This document shows positions 9,029 through 18,231 of a stretch of DNA of 45,616 nt, in pieces. This DNA comes from Acidovorax sp. Root219. GTDB lineage: Bacteria; Pseudomonadota; Gammaproteobacteria; Burkholderiales; Burkholderiaceae_C. The first letter of the stretch is position 1. Each line of letters begins with the position of its first letter. The stretch lies in assembly GCF_001428665.1 (NCBI RefSeq), contig NZ_LMIJ01000008.1, positions 41,567 through 87,182 on the forward strand, written 5' to 3'. The notes below the pieces were generated by a model. That model saw only the letters and a program-made list of their open reading frames with translations. It made no database searches and was not told the DNA's origin. The position numbers and the translations under genes are program-made.

Positions 9029-9958
9029 TCACTTCTTGGGCAGGCCGGGCGGGTTGGTGCGCGCAACCTGGATGGCCTCGGACTGCAGGTTCCAACGCTC
9101 CAGTGACTTGGAGTAGTTGCCGTTCTGGATCTGCGCGTTGAGTGCGGCAGTCACCGCCTCGGCAATGCCCGATCCCTTGCGCGAGGTCACGGCGATCTCG
9201 GCGTTCTGTGGCCAGCCGCCCGAGAAGGCGCCCACCAGCTTGGTCCGGCCGTCGCGCGCGTTGTGCGCGGCGATGCCGTTGGGCGCGAGGTAGGCGTCCG
9301 CCCGGCCCGAGAGGATGGCCAGGTACAGCACCACATCGTCGTCGTAGTACTGGATCTCCACGGGTTTCAGGCCCGCGGCCACGTTCTGCTGGTTCCAGCG
9401 CAGCAGGATCTGCTCCTGGTTGGTGCTGGCGCCGACGATGATCTTCAGGCCCGCCACGTCCTTGGGCTCCTTGATCGCGGTGATCTTGCTGTCGGCCTTG
9501 ACGTAGATACCGAGCTGGTCGTTGCGGTAGGTGGAGAAGTCGAATTTCTCCTTGCGCTCCTCGGTCACCGTGACGTTGGAGATCACCACGTCGAACTTGC
9601 CCGACTGCAGGCCCAGCGGCCAGTCGGCCCAGGCCACGGACACCAGTTCGAGCTTGCGCCCCAGGCTGTCGGCGACCAGTTGCGCCACGTCGGGCGCATT
9701 GCCCACGGGGGTCTTGTTGTCGGTGGCATAGGCGCCGAACGGCAGGCGTCCGGTGGTGGTGCCCACGGTGAGCACGCCCTCCTTGGCGAACTTGAAGTCC
9801 TTGGCCACGAGCTTGAGCGCCTCGTCGACCTTGGCCGAGCGCGGGCGCCCCGGCTGTTCGGGGCTCAGGTCCACGGCCTGGGCCGTGGCCTGCAGCGGGG
9901 CCATGGTCGCGGCGGCCAGCGCCAGGGCAAGAAAGGTGGAGCGGCGGGTGAAGTTCAT
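9029..9958 (-). CDS. Amino-acid-type ABC transporter substrate-binding protein (copy 1)
   Basis: 309 aa from the ATG at 9958, with signal peptide MNFTRRSTFLALALAAATMA and cleavage near ATAQA. The family 3 solute-binding core matches the downstream paralogue segment by segment: DLSPEQPGRPRS, ADWPLGLQSGKFDVVISNVT, IKEPKDVAGLKIIVGASTNQ and LPKK at the end. The clearest explanation is a tandem duplication followed by divergence, giving one transporter two receptors with different ligand ranges. A 103-base gap containing a GC-rich hairpin separates it from the permease/ATPase gene. Confidence 0.9.
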   Translation of the reverse strand: MNFTRRSTFLALALAAATMAPLQATAQAVDLSPEQPGRPRSAKVDEALKLVAKDFKFAKEGVLTVGTTTGRLPFGAYATDNKTPVGNAPDVAQLVADSLGRKLELVSVAWADWPLGLQSGKFDVVISNVTVTEERKEKFDFSTYRNDQLGIYVKADSKITAIKEPKDVAGLKIIVGASTNQEQILLRWNQQNVAAGLKPVEIQYYDDDVVLYLAILSGRADAYLAPNGIAAHNARDGRTKLVGAFSGGWPQNAEIAVTSRKGSGIAEAVTAALNAQIQNGNYSKSLERWNLQSEAIQVARTNPPGLPKK

Positions 9959-10008
9959 CGGATGGTTCCTGAAAAAAGCCATGAAGAAAAGACAATGCGG
10001 GCACGCTG

Positions 10009-10024
10009 GCGCCCAGCCGGGCGC
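10009..10024 (-). other. GC-rich hairpin between transporter and receptor genes
   Basis: A perfect inverted repeat GCGCCC-AGCC-GGGCGC sits in the 103-base gap between the fused permease/ATPase gene and the first receptor gene. No uninterrupted U-run follows on the minus strand; a pyrimidine stretch (TCTTTTCTTC) comes about 15 bases later. It may be a partial terminator or an mRNA-stabilising stem that raises receptor levels relative to the membrane components, a common arrangement in ABC operons. That role is an inference. Confidence 0.4.
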
Positions 10025-10061
10025 TGCGCGTGCGAGGGAGCGAAAGAACTGCGGCGGGCTG

Positions 10062-11915
<1,854 letters not shown>

Positions 11916-11949
11916 GTGGTTCTTGTGGGGTGAAGCGAGGAAGGACGGC

Positions 11950-12492
11950 TCAGGCCGCTCGGGCCAGAGGTTCGATAAAAGCCGAGGCAAAGGCGGACGA
12001 GGCGGGCACAAGGGTTTTCTCGAACGGCAGCGAGCGGTAAGTGCCCTCGGGCGCCGACGGGTCGAACAAGGCCGCATAGCCCTGGCCCAGGTACAGCGCC
12101 ACGGCCTCGGGCTGGCGAAAGCCCGTGGTCAGGTAGATGCGCGTGTAGCCCTGGCGCAGCGCCTGGGCCTCGAGCTCCTGCACCACCCGGCGTGCCAGGC
12201 CCTGGCGGCGCTGGGCCGAGTGCGTCCACACGCGCTTGACCTCGGCCGTGCCGGGGTCCGGGTGGCGCTTGAAGGCGCCACCGCCGATGGCCACTCCATC
12301 GCGCAGCAGCAGCACGAAGTTGCCCCCCTCGGGCGGCGAGAACAGCTCGGCCGGGTACTTCTCCATCTCGCGCGGGCCGCCCTCGCGCTCGTAGAAGTCG
12401 CCATAGCGGCTCTGGTACTCGTGGCTGAGTTCCTCCACCAGCGGGCGTGCCAGAGGGTCCAGGGGGGTGGTGTAGACGAATCGTTCGCTCAT
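11950..12492 (-). CDS. GNAT-family N-acetyltransferase
   Basis: 180 aa. The acetyl-CoA pyrophosphate loop is visible as [17 protein letters not shown] (about 114-130), followed by the family's beta-strand/Tyr region ([19 protein letters not shown]). Standing between an amino-acid transporter gene and an M20 deacylase gene, it fits the acetylation step of the Bacillus-type S-substituted cysteine salvage route. There the amino group is capped before monooxygenase attack and uncapped afterwards. That assignment rests on context; toxin or amine acetylation is possible. ATG at 12492, 33 bases after the deacylase stop codon. Confidence 0.85.
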   Translation of the reverse strand: MSERFVYTTPLDPLARPLVEELSHEYQSRYGDFYEREGGPREMEKYPAELFSPPEGGNFVLLLRDGVAIGGGAFKRHPDPGTAEVKRVWTHSAQRRQGLARRVVQELEAQALRQGYTRIYLTTGFRQPEAVALYLGQGYAALFDPSAPEGTYRSLPFEKTLVPASSAFASAFIEPLARAA

Positions 12493-12525
12493 GGTGTCGC
12501 GTCCATCAAGGCAACAGAAAAGGGG

Positions 12526-13725
12526 TCATGCGGGCGCCAGGAAGCGCTCGGCCAGGCGCACCCAGTAAGTGGCCGAGGGCGCGAGGATGGCGTCGTTGAA
12601 GTCGTAGTACGGGCTGTGCAGCGAGGCGCCGTCGCCATTGCCCACGAAGACATAGCTGCCGGGCCGCTGGAGCAGCATGAAGGCGAAGTCCTCGCTGGCC
12701 GTGCGCGGGCGAAAGCCGGCGTCCACGCGCGCAGCGCCGAAGGTGTCCACGGCCACACTGCGCGCCAGCGCCGTCTCGGCATCGTGGTTCAGCACCGCGG
12801 GGTAGCCCGGGCGGTACTGCACCTCAGCCGTGGCGCCAAAGCTCTCGGCCTGGGCCCGCGCGATGGCCGGAATGCGCTCTTGCAGAACGGCGCGCACCTC
12901 GGGCTTGAAGGCACGGGCGGTGAGCTTGAGCTCCACGCTTTCGGGAATCACATTCGGGGCGGCACCGCCGTGGATCGAGCCCACGGTGACCACGCCCATG
13001 TCCAGCGGGTCGACGTTGCGCGAGACCACCGTCTGCAGTGCCGTGATGATGTGCGCTGCGGCCACCACCGGGTCCACCGTCTCGTGCGGCGCAGCGCCAT
13101 GGCCGCCCTTGCCGCGCACGGTGATGGTGATCTGGTCCACCGAGGCCATGGCCGGCCCGGTGACGCAGCCGAAGTGCCCCGCGCCCACGCAGGGCCAGTT
13201 GTGCAGGCCGAACACCGCATCGCAGGGAAAGCGCTCGAACAGACCCTCGGCGATCATGCGGTTGGCGCCGCCGCCGTTCTCCTCGGCGGGCTGGAAGATC
13301 AGGTTCAGCGTGCCGTCGAAGCGGCCCGACTCGGCCAGGAAGCGCGCCGCAGCCAGCAGCACGGTGGTGTGCCCGTCGTGCCCGCACGCATGCATCACGC
13401 CGGCGTTTTCGCTGGCATAGGGCAGGCCCGTGGCCTCGGTGATGGGCAATGCGTCCATGTCGGCGCGGATGCCCAGGGACTTGCCGCCATTGCCACGCAC
13501 CAGCCGCCCCACCACGCCCGTGCCGGCAATGCCGGGGGTCACCTCGTAGCCCCAGGCCGCCAGGCGCTCGGCCACGATGGCGGCGGTGCGGTGCTCCTGG
13601 AAGGACAGCTCGGGGTGGCGGTGCAGGTCCTGGCGCAGGGCCTTGAACTCTCCGATGAAGGCAGCGATGCCCTCCTCCACGCGCGCCACATCTTCAGCGC
13701 CGACCGCAGGCAGTGCGGCGCCCAT
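12526..13725 (-). CDS. M20-family amidohydrolase / N-acyl-amino-acid deacylase
   Basis: 399 aa, the usual size for M20D metallopeptidases (hippuricase, N-acetylcysteine or N-acetyl-diaminopimelate deacetylase group). Family landmarks include RQDLHRHPELSFQEH near the N-terminus, GIRADMDALPI, HACGHDGHT (metal-binding Cys/His/Asp region), FQPAEENGGGA with the catalytic Glu, and the C-terminal TASEDFAFM. It would hydrolyse an N-acyl (often N-acetyl) amino acid. Its start shares one base with the stop of the upstream monooxygenase gene (TGATG), a sign of coupled translation. This ties deacylation to that oxygenase. Confidence 0.92.
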   Translation of the reverse strand: MGAALPAVGAEDVARVEEGIAAFIGEFKALRQDLHRHPELSFQEHRTAAIVAERLAAWGYEVTPGIAGTGVVGRLVRGNGGKSLGIRADMDALPITEATGLPYASENAGVMHACGHDGHTTVLLAAARFLAESGRFDGTLNLIFQPAEENGGGANRMIAEGLFERFPCDAVFGLHNWPCVGAGHFGCVTGPAMASVDQITITVRGKGGHGAAPHETVDPVVAAAHIITALQTVVSRNVDPLDMGVVTVGSIHGGAAPNVIPESVELKLTARAFKPEVRAVLQERIPAIARAQAESFGATAEVQYRPGYPAVLNHDAETALARSVAVDTFGAARVDAGFRPRTASEDFAFMLLQRPGSYVFVGNGDGASLHSPYYDFNDAILAPSATYWVRLAERFLAPA

Positions 13726-15074
13726 CAGGCGACCTTCCTGTCGGTGGCGCCCAGCCCATCCACAGCCGCATACCGGCTGGCCTTGCGCGGCAGGCCCAGG
13801 TGGTCGCGCAGCGTGGCGCCGGGCAAGGTGCGCTCGTAGCGGCCACGCGCCTCCAGCACGGGGATGACATGGGTCACGAAGTCGTCGAGCCCCTGGGCCA
13901 GCACCGGGAAGCCGAGGATGAAGCCATCGGCCGCACCCTCGTCCACCCAGCGGATGATCTCGTCGGCCACCCGCTCGCCTGTGCCCACGAACTGCGAGCG
14001 CGGCGTGGCCGCCTCCAGTGCCACCTGGCGCAGCGTAAGGCCACGCTCCTTGGCGTCGGCCTTGATGCGGTCAGTGGTGGAGCGAAAGCTGTTGCGCCCG
14101 ATCTCGCCCAGTTCCGGGAAGGGCTCGTCCAGCGGGTACTGGCTGAAATCGTGGTGGTCGAAATAGCGGCCCAGGTAGGCCAGCGCTTCCTGCACCGTGA
14201 GCAGTTCGCGGATGGCCTGGTACTTGGCCTCGGCCTCCTCCTGCGTGGCACCCACCACCGGGCCGATGCCCGGGAAGATCTTCACGTCGCTGCCCTGGCG
14301 GCCCTGCGCCACCGCGCTGGCCTTGACCTGGCGCAGGAAGGCGCGCGTGGCCTCGAGGTTGGGCGAATGCGTGAACACCGCGTCGGCGTACTTGCCCGCC
14401 AGCCCTACGCCCGCATCGGACGAACCGGCCTGAAAGATCACCGGCTGGCCCTGGGCCGAGCGGCCGATGTTCAGCGGCCCGGCCACCTGGAAGAAGCGGC
14501 CCTTGTGGTTGAGCGTGTGCAGCTTGGCGGGGTCGAAGAACTGGCCGGTGGCGCGGTTGCGCACCACGGCGTCCTCGTCCCAGCTGTCCCACAGGCCCTG
14601 GGTCACCTCCAGGTACTCGTCGGCGATCTCGTAGCGCAGCGCGTGGTCGGGGTGTTGGCGGCTGTAGTTGCTGGCCGTGCCTTCGAGCGGCGTGGTCACC
14701 ACGTTCCAGCCCGCGCGGCCCTGGCTGATGAGGTCCAGCGAGGCGAACTGGCGCGCCACCGTGAACGGGTCGCTGTACGAGGTGGAGATGGTGCCCGCCA
14801 AGCCGATCTTCGACGTGGCCACGGCCAGTGCCGAGAGGATGGAGATGGGCTCGAAGCGGTTCAGGAAGTGCGGGATCGACTTCTCGTTGATGAACAGGCC
14901 ATCGGCCACGAAGGCAAAGGCGATGCCATTGGCCTCGGCCTTGCGCGCGGTGTCGATGTAGAACTGCAGGTTCACGCTCGCGTCGGCCGGGCCGGCGGGG
15001 TGCTTCCATGAATTCATGTGGCCGCCTGCGCCGTGCAGCATCAGGCCGAAGCGGATGGGTGTCTTGTTGCTCAT
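13725..15074 (-). CDS. NtaA/SnaA/DszA-family FMN-dependent monooxygenase
   Basis: 449 aa, the length typical of the nitrilotriacetate monooxygenase A / pristinamycin synthase A / DszA group of flavin-dependent oxygenases, which need FMNH2 from a partner reductase. Recognisable blocks are [19 protein letters not shown] at the N-terminus, [39 protein letters not shown], and [20 protein letters not shown]. The Bacillus YtnJ/YxeK-type salvage enzymes belong to this family. With the M20 deacylase and the GNAT gene beside it, C-S bond cleavage of an N-acetylated S-substituted cysteine is the most economical hypothesis. ATG at 15074, 21 bases after the preceding LLM gene. Confidence 0.92.
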   Translation of the reverse strand: MSNKTPIRFGLMLHGAGGHMNSWKHPAGPADASVNLQFYIDTARKAEANGIAFAFVADGLFINEKSIPHFLNRFEPISILSALAVATSKIGLAGTISTSYSDPFTVARQFASLDLISQGRAGWNVVTTPLEGTASNYSRQHPDHALRYEIADEYLEVTQGLWDSWDEDAVVRNRATGQFFDPAKLHTLNHKGRFFQVAGPLNIGRSAQGQPVIFQAGSSDAGVGLAGKYADAVFTHSPNLEATRAFLRQVKASAVAQGRQGSDVKIFPGIGPVVGATQEEAEAKYQAIRELLTVQEALAYLGRYFDHHDFSQYPLDEPFPELGEIGRNSFRSTTDRIKADAKERGLTLRQVALEAATPRSQFVGTGERVADEIIRWVDEGAADGFILGFPVLAQGLDDFVTHVIPVLEARGRYERTLPGATLRDHLGLPRKASRYAAVDGLGATDRKVA

Positions 15075-15095
15075 GGTTTTTTCCTTCTTGGGGGA

Positions 15096-16097
15096 TCAGG
15101 CTTCGGCGGTCTGCAGGGCCCCGGCGAGCAACTCGACCGAGGCGAGGCGCTCGGCAAAGCCGGTGACGGGCGTGTCGACCACGAACTCCTCGATGCCGTA
15201 GCGCTCTGCCAATGCATCGAGCGCATGGCGCACGAAGGCCTGCGAGCCCGCGATCACGTGCGGGCGGGTTTCTTCGAGGCGGTAGTCGGTCACGCCGGCC
15301 TGGCGCGCGAACTCGGCGGCGGCCTTTTCATTGGGCAGGTTCACGCTCTGGCCGGTGGACAGGTGCAGCTTGAACACGCGCAGCGCGCCCACCAAGCGCT
15401 CGGCCTCCTCCTGCGTGTCTGCGACCAGGGCATACAGCGCGAGCAGCGGCGCACGGCCTGCGGCCTCGCGGTAGACCTGCACCGAGCGCTCGATGTTCAC
15501 GGGGTCGCCATTGAAATGCCCGGCGTAGACGAACTGCCAGCCGTGGCGTGCGGCCAGCGCGGCGCTGTCGGGGCTGCCGCCGAGCAGAAAGCGCTCGGGC
15601 AGGCTCGGTGGCTCGGGCAGGGCCACGGCGCCGGCCAGGGGGTGGTCGGCCGCGAGGGTGTTGGAAACAAAGGCGTCGAGCTCGGCCAGTTGCGCTGCGA
15701 AGTCGGCCTTGCGTGCGGGGTCGCGTGCCGCCTGCAGCGCGCGGGTGGACAGCGGCAGGCCGCCCGGCGCCTTCCCCACGCCCAGGTCCACGCGGCCCGG
15801 TGCCAGCGCGGCCAAGAGCTTGAAGGCCTCGGCCACCTTGAAGGGACTGTAGTGCTGCAGCATGACGCCGCCCGAGCCCACGCGGATGCGCGCGGTGCGC
15901 GCCAGCAGGTGCGCCACCAGCACCTCGGGCGCCGAGCCCGCCAGGCCCGGGTTGCCATGGTGCTCGGCCACCCAGAAGCGGCGGTAGCCCAGTTGCTCGG
16001 CGCGCTGCGCCAGCGCCACGGTGCGCTGCAGCGCCTGGGCCGCAGTGGCGCCTTCAGGAACAGGGCTCTTGTCGAGCAGGGACAGGGCATAGGACAC
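15096..16097 (-). CDS. MsnO8/YtmO-like LLM-class flavin-dependent oxidoreductase
   Basis: About 333 aa. Luciferase-like fold with YRRFWVAEHHGNPGLAGSAP, RIRVGSGGVMLQHYSPFKVA and GRVDLGVGKAPGGLPLSTRA, all characteristic of the short single-chain LLM group that includes Bacillus YtmO. The start is uncertain. The GTG at 16097 yields the family-like N-terminus MSYALSLLDKSP; a TTG at 16127 would add ten residues. Neither has a convincing Shine-Dalgarno sequence. It is the first gene of the minus-strand cluster running to 7021, so the promoter should lie in the 16128-16260 gap, which contains a perfect 12-bp palindrome. Confidence 0.87.
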   Translation of the reverse strand: MSYALSLLDKSPVPEGATAAQALQRTVALAQRAEQLGYRRFWVAEHHGNPGLAGSAPEVLVAHLLARTARIRVGSGGVMLQHYSPFKVAEAFKLLAALAPGRVDLGVGKAPGGLPLSTRALQAARDPARKADFAAQLAELDAFVSNTLAADHPLAGAVALPEPPSLPERFLLGGSPDSAALAARHGWQFVYAGHFNGDPVNIERSVQVYREAAGRAPLLALYALVADTQEEAERLVGALRVFKLHLSTGQSVNLPNEKAAAEFARQAGVTDYRLEETRPHVIAGSQAFVRHALDALAERYGIEEFVVDTPVTGFAERLASVELLAGALQTAEA

Positions 16098-16175
16098 GGT
16101 GGGGGCGATTCGCGCATGGATGAACAATGCTGCAAATTCTGTGGCCCCGGGCCGGCGCGCGTTGCGCTAACTTGT

Positions 16176-16187
16176 CATATCGATATG
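16176..16187. promoter_or_regulatory. Palindrome CATATCGATATG, candidate operator
   Basis: A perfect 12-bp palindrome, flanked by a looser outer TTGT/ACAA repeat, sits in the 133-162-base gap upstream of the first gene of the monooxygenase/transporter cluster. Such AT-rich dyads in an otherwise GC-rich gap are typical operators (TetR, MarR, LysR or ArsR classes). No regulator gene lies next to it, so the cognate protein is unknown. The position is seen; the role is inferred. Confidence 0.45.
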
Positions 16188-16260
16188 CGGACAAAAGGCG
16201 CCCCGGCCCTTCGCCCGCCTGACGTGCGGGGCCGGCTGCGGGCCCGCGCACGCTGCCGTA

Positions 16261-17607
16261 TCAAGGCCTCTGCATGGTGCAGCTGTGGGGCTGCTGGGCC
16301 TTGGCAGGCGTGATCTGGCGCACCACGCGAAAGCCGTAGCCCGAGCCTTCGACGTCGAACTTGACGCCCGGTGCGCCCTTCTTGTCCATCACGCCCACCA
16401 CCAGCGCCTGCTGGAACTGGTGGTCCGCCGCGCGCATGCTGCCGCCCTGGCCCGAGAGCTGCACGCTGGCCTTTTCCATCTGGCGCGCCACGGCCACCGG
16501 GTCGGTGCTGCCCGCACGCTCGATGGACTGGGCGAGTGCCTCCACCATGAGCTGCATGCGCATGTGCACGTAGTCGTCCTGGGGCTTGGGAAAGCGCTCG
16601 CGAAAGGACTGGTAGAAGGCCTCACTGGGCGCGCCCGGCACGTTGGGCAGCCAGTCGGCCACGGCCACTACCTTGCCGATGCCGGCGTCGCCGATGGCGG
16701 CCGGCGCGCCCAGGGCATTGCCGTAGAAGGTGTAGAAGCTGCCCTCGTAGCCCACCTCGCGCGCGGCCTTCACCAGCAGCGTGAGGTCGTTGCCCCAGTT
16801 GCCGGTGACCACGGCCTGCGCGCCGCTGGTCTTGATCTTCACGGCGTAGGGTGCGAAGTCCTTCACGCGGCCTACGGCGTGCAGCTCTTCGCCCACCACG
16901 GCCACATCGGGCCGCTGGGCTGCGAGCTGCTTTTTCGCCTCGCGCAGCACGGCCTGGCCGAAGCTGTAGTCCTGGCCGATCAGGTAGACGCTTTTGAGGG
17001 CCTTGTCGTCGCGCATGACGTCCATCAGAGCCGCCATGCGCATGTCGGCATGCGCGTCGAAGCGGAAGTGCCAGAAGCTGCACTTCTCGTTGGTCAGAAT
17101 CGGGTCCACCGCCGAGTAGTTGAGGAAGATCACGCGCTTGTTCGGCTCGCGCTCGTTGTGTTTGTTGATGGCCTCGATCAGCACTGCGGCCGTGGCCGAG
17201 GAGTTGCCCTGCAGGATGACCTGCGCGCCGTCATCGATGGCCGCGCGCAGGGCCGACAGGGCTTCCTCGTTCTGGCCCTTGCTGTCATAGCGCTCCAGCG
17301 CCAGCAGGCGCGGGCCGCCGGCACTGGCCGGCAGTGCCACGCCGCCGCGCGCGTTGACGCGCTCCATGGCCCAGTAGATGTTGCGGTAGACGGCTTCGCC
17401 GGTGTTGGCAAAGGAGCCCGAGAGGCTTTCGATCAGCGCCATCTTCACGGGCTTGGCGAGTGCCGTTGCAGCAGCGGGTGCTGTGCCCTGCGCCCAGCTG
17501 CTGAAGGCGGGTGCCAGCGTGCAGGCCAGCGTGGCCGCAACGGCCAAAACGGAATGACGTAATGCCGCAGCGCATGATTTCAAGCCCGCGAACCGCAATT
17601 TATTCAT
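16261..17607 (-). CDS. Orphan Liv-type (branched-chain amino acid family) substrate-binding protein
   Basis: 448 aa from the ATG at 17607, which has a good Shine-Dalgarno (GGGGAAAAAGAG). An N-terminal signal region (MNKLRFAGLKSCAAALRHSV onwards, cleavage near FSSWAQ) precedes a family 5 periplasmic binding domain: VKMALIESLSGSFANTGEAV, QVILQGNSSATAAVLIEAIN, YLIGQDYSFGQAVLREAKKQ, and VVTGNWGNDLTLLVKAAREV. The C-terminal fifth (YGFRVVRQITPAKAQQPHSC) is as expected. No Liv permease or ATPase gene is adjacent; the Liv set at 39-44 kb has its own receptor. It could serve a transporter encoded elsewhere or act with the neighbouring salvage cluster, which lies 133 bases downstream in the same direction. 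Confidence 0.9.
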   Translation of the reverse strand: MNKLRFAGLKSCAAALRHSVLAVAATLACTLAPAFSSWAQGTAPAAATALAKPVKMALIESLSGSFANTGEAVYRNIYWAMERVNARGGVALPASAGGPRLLALERYDSKGQNEEALSALRAAIDDGAQVILQGNSSATAAVLIEAINKHNEREPNKRVIFLNYSAVDPILTNEKCSFWHFRFDAHADMRMAALMDVMRDDKALKSVYLIGQDYSFGQAVLREAKKQLAAQRPDVAVVGEELHAVGRVKDFAPYAVKIKTSGAQAVVTGNWGNDLTLLVKAAREVGYEGSFYTFYGNALGAPAAIGDAGIGKVVAVADWLPNVPGAPSEAFYQSFRERFPKPQDDYVHMRMQLMVEALAQSIERAGSTDPVAVARQMEKASVQLSGQGGSMRAADHQFQQALVVGVMDKKGAPGVKFDVEGSGYGFRVVRQITPAKAQQPHSCTMQRP

Positions 17608-17702
17608 GCTCTTTTTCCCCTTGAAAACCCGCGCGGCCGTACACAAGTTCTGTCCATGCGGCGACCACGTCGAGAGCCGCGCAGTGTATAGGAGTCCTTT
17701 TC

Positions 17703-18092
17703 ATGATCTTCGCCCCCGTCGCCCGCCGTTCCGCCTTCAACAACGCCCCCCGTTCCGCCGACCTCGCGCTGCAGCGCTTCTTGCTCGGCAGCTTTGCCAA
17801 TGCAGCCCCTGCCCGCTCTGCCGGCGTGACCGTCACGCAGGACGACAAGGCCACCACCTTGCAGCTGGATGTGCCCGGCGTGACCCGTGAGCAACTGCAG
17901 ATCGCCATCGAAGGCAATGTGGTGCGCCTTTCCAGCGTGGAAGGTGCCCCCCGCCAGGTGCAGCGCGCCTGGGAACTGGCCACCGACATCGATGCCGCGG
18001 CCAGCAGCGCCAAGCTCGAAAACGGCGTGCTCACACTCACCCTGGTGCGTGTGGAACCCGTCAGCAAGGCCACCACGCTGAGCATCCAGTAA
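17703..18092 (+). CDS. Small heat shock protein, Hsp20/alpha-crystallin family
   Basis: 129 aa with an alpha-crystallin domain from about residue 40 (VTVTQDDKATTLQLDVPGVT) to the hallmark LENGVLTLTL near 105-114. It is a short member: the N-terminal arm is about 40 residues and the C-terminal I-x-I oligomer motif is not obvious. It would act as an ATP-independent holdase in the cytoplasm. The ATG has an excellent Shine-Dalgarno (AGGAG) 8 bases upstream. It is transcribed divergently from the Liv-type receptor gene across a 95-base gap and followed by a strong hairpin. Confidence 0.92.
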   Translation: MIFAPVARRSAFNNAPRSADLALQRFLLGSFANAAPARSAGVTVTQDDKATTLQLDVPGVTREQLQIAIEGNVVRLSSVEGAPRQVQRAWELATDIDAAASSAKLENGVLTLTLVRVEPVSKATTLSIQ

Positions 18093-18107
18093 GTACACGG
18101 CGCAGTG

Positions 18108-18131
18108 GAGCGCGGCCTGAATGCCGCGCTC
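18108..18131. terminator. Hairpin downstream of hsp20, probable terminator
   Basis: A perfect 9-bp stem GAGCGCGGC / GCCGCGCTC with a 6-base loop lies 15 bases after the hsp20 stop codon and before the convergent kinase gene. No T-run follows on either strand, so it is terminator-like rather than canonical. The remaining ~100 bases to 18231 show nothing further. Confidence 0.5.
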
Positions 18132-18231
18132 TGCCTGCCCGTGCCGGTTGTCCCCACGCGGCAAAGGCCTTCACGGCCACAGGGCTGCATCGCTCCTCTT
18201 CTTTCTCGCGCGCCGAACCGCAAGGGTTCAT

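Noticed and set aside
17620..17657. CTTGAAA upstream of hsp20 as a sigma-32 heat-shock promoter.
   Set aside because: The -35-like heptamer is present but no CCCCAT-like -10 element lies at the required spacing; the nearest CCAT is too far away.
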